A stretch of DNA of 64,000 nucleotides from assembly GCF_038235435.1 (NCBI RefSeq), contig NZ_CP151275.1:2418001-2482000 (forward strand), in the 5' to 3' direction. How positions within the stretch are numbered: the stretch's first letter is position 1; each line of letters opens with the position of its first letter. The notes beneath the pieces are model-generated. The model saw only the letters and a list, made by a program, of their open reading frames with translations, had not been told where the DNA came from and searched no databases. The DNA is from Niveibacterium sp. SC-1 (GTDB lineage Bacteria; Pseudomonadota; Gammaproteobacteria; Burkholderiales; Rhodocyclaceae). The position numbers were made by a program, and so were the translations under genes. Shown here piece after piece: positions 62,581 to 64,000 of this stretch.

Positions 62581-64000
62581 TCAGATTTGCGGCAAGAGCC
62601 GCCAGATGAAGCTCGCGAGGCTGTGCCCCTCGGCCGCGCGCGAGCGGGTGGCGTCCAGGGAGAAGGAGTTGCCGAAGGCCGCGACGAAGTCATCGCCGGC
62701 ATCCGCCACCGGTGGCGGCACCGGCGGCGCAGGCGCAGCGGCGCCGCCGAGGCGCGGGTCGAGGGCCACGGGTCCGAGCACGAAGTCCTGGCCGAGGCTG
62801 CTCACGTTCGCGCGAGCAGGCCGCGGCAGTTGCGGCGGGCCGAGGTAGCTGTCCACGCCAACGAGGCTCGCGACGCCGACCATGAAGGGCCAGGTGGCGG
62901 TGAGCACTTCGGTGGCGACATGGGCCGGGCTCTCCAGCTCCACCACGCGGCGCAGGAGGCCCACGTCCTGGGGCGTGACGCTCTGGTGCACCAGCACGGT
63001 GGCGCGGTTGGCGAGTTCATCGAGGAAGGCCAGCACGTCTGCGTTCTCCGCGGCACTCGCCACTTCGGCGCGGAAGAGCGCGAGCAGTTCGACGCTGGCC
63101 TGTTCGCCCAGGGTGAGGGTGTCGCCCACCACCGAGTTGCCGCTCACGACCAGACCGGGCAGGAGCGGATCGTTCTCGTCGTTGAGATCCACGCCGAGCA
63201 GCGTGGCGAGGATGCGGCGCAGGCGAAAGTTCTCCAGCACGATGATCTCGCCGCCACGCACGCCGCCGCCGCTGGCAATGTCCAACGCGATCTGCAGACC
63301 GAGCTTGGTGCCGTGCAGGCGCGCGAGCCAGGGGGCGGCCGTGAGCCAGGCCCGGCGGCGCGATTCGGGCAGCGCCGGATCGAAAGCCACGCCGGTCCAG
63401 CCGGCGAGCCAATCCAGCGAGGCTTCGGGCACCGCGAGCGGATCGCTCAGCAGGTGCGCGGCCGCGATGCGATCCTCCAGCGGCGTGAGTACGCCCTCGA
63501 AGTTGTCGAGCATGCGTTCGAGAAAGTCGGCCGGTGTTGCCTGCGGGCGGTAGACGCCGATGCCACCATCTTCGCTGCGCAGGCGCCAGGCACGTGCGCC
63601 CTGCGGATCGCGCAGTAGCCAGGACTGGCCGCTGTCCTGCACCGTCACGTTCGCGAGTTCGCCCACGGGCAGTCCGGCATCGCGCAGTTCGCTGACCAAT
63701 TCCGGCGCGAGCACGCCGCCCGCGTCCAGGATGCTGGCTGCCTCCGCATCCAGGGCGGCGAGACGCTCGCCGGGGCTCTCGGCCGGTGCGCCGAACACGC
63801 TCTCGCGGTAGAGCCGCGGCAGGTACTGGTCGCGGTAGGAGAAGCGGCAGGCGTAGGCGCGCAAGGCGGCGATCTGCGGACCGGTACGTCCGTCGCCATG
63901 CAGGCTGACGCGCACCCACAGGTAGCGGCCGACGAGGTTGCGCACCTGTTTGCGGGCGTCCTGGATCAGCACCGAGAGCAAGCCCGCGCGCCCCGGTTCA
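62581..64000 (-). CDS. Phage-tail protein, P2 gpI-like, partial (start beyond the window)
   Basis: At least 472 residues, with the N-terminus beyond 64000; the TTG at 63981 is an internal codon. The text YLWVRVSLHGDGRTGPQIAALR, YLPRLYRESVFG, LERMLDNFEGVLTPLEDRI and LDWLAGWTGVAFD is that of the phage tail domain TIGR02242/Tail_P2_I, a baseplate protein. A stretch near residues 200-240 (RLHGTKLGLQIALDIASGG) is also typical. The C-terminal 90 residues add a PKD-like piece (FGNSFSLDATRS). It is the strongest marker that this operon encodes a contractile tail-like device. Confidence 0.85.
   Translation of the reverse strand, partial: EPGRAGLLSVLIQDARKQVRNLVGRYLWVRVSLHGDGRTGPQIAALRAYACRFSYRDQYLPRLYRESVFGAPAESPGERLAALDAEAASILDAGGVLAPELVSELRDAGLPVGELANVTVQDSGQSWLLRDPQGARAWRLRSEDGGIGVYRPQATPADFLERMLDNFEGVLTPLEDRIAAAHLLSDPLAVPEASLDWLAGWTGVAFDPALPESRRRAWLTAAPWLARLHGTKLGLQIALDIASGGGVRGGEIIVLENFRLRRILATLLGVDLNDENDPLLPGLVVSGNSVVGDTLTLGEQASVELLALFRAEVASAAENADVLAFLDELANRATVLVHQSVTPQDVGLLRRVVELESPAHVATEVLTATWPFMVGVASLVGVDSYLGPPQLPRPARANVSSLGQDFVLGPVALDPRLGGAAAPAPPVPPPVADAGDDFVAAFGNSFSLDATRSRAAEGHSLASFIWRLLPQI

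Overview
The window is GC-rich, densely coding DNA from a Gram-negative proteobacterium. Maltoporin, MipA/OmpV, a secretin system, sigma-54 machinery, Crp/Fnr and GGDEF/EAL proteins point to a betaproteobacterium of Rhodocyclales/Burkholderiales type. That placement is inferred from gene content only. No tRNA, rRNA, CRISPR array, transposase or integrase was recognised.

Layout. 1-7562 (+): a tightly overlapping operon for a type II secretion/type IV pilus-like machine: secretin end, major pseudopilin, GspF, GspE, four PilM/N/O/P-like assembly proteins and three minor pseudopilins. 7595-9069: an AraC regulator and a divergent, degenerate FixJ-like receiver. 9783-15327: an alpha-glucan module with a secreted pullulanase-associated (PUD) domain protein, a maltoporin, a SHOCT protein and a GH13 amylase lipoprotein. 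15507-18784: small protein, GNAT acetyltransferase, Crp/Fnr regulator and an unknown protein. 18801-26000 (-): a 1785-residue degenerate-kinase/AAA/GAF/nucleotide-cyclase protein, an MBL-like protein and a GGCT-like protein. 26147-31823 (+): a phosphoesterase, a glutaminase fused to STAS and cyclic-nucleotide-binding domains behind a good sigma-54 promoter, and a sensorless sigma-54 activator. 31839-33927: a HEAT-like protein divergent from a DUF4157-OmpA protein. 34134-37255: MipA/OmpV plus an OmpR-type two-component system. 37614-42771: an NHL-repeat lipoprotein and a GGDEF-EAL protein.

42876-64000 (-) is the most notable part. It is one long operon-like array that I read as the distal half of an extracellular contractile injection system (eCIS) or related phage-tail-like device. 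Transcribed right to left it holds a P2 gpI-like tail protein (cut by the window edge), two PKD-like small proteins, several large structural proteins of unknown family, an AAA+ ATPase, and two very different DUF4157 proteins that look like cargo. The first ends in a nuclease-like domain and is followed with no gap by a pentapeptide-like protein that could be its immunity factor. The second ends in a glucosaminidase-like domain. Sheath, tube and baseplate genes would lie to the right of the window.

The secretin machine, the PUD protein, maltoporin and amylase could work together in external starch use. The glutaminase, its sigma-54 promoter and the neighbouring activator suggest nitrogen control. 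Protein families are assigned from recognisable motifs; no database search was run.
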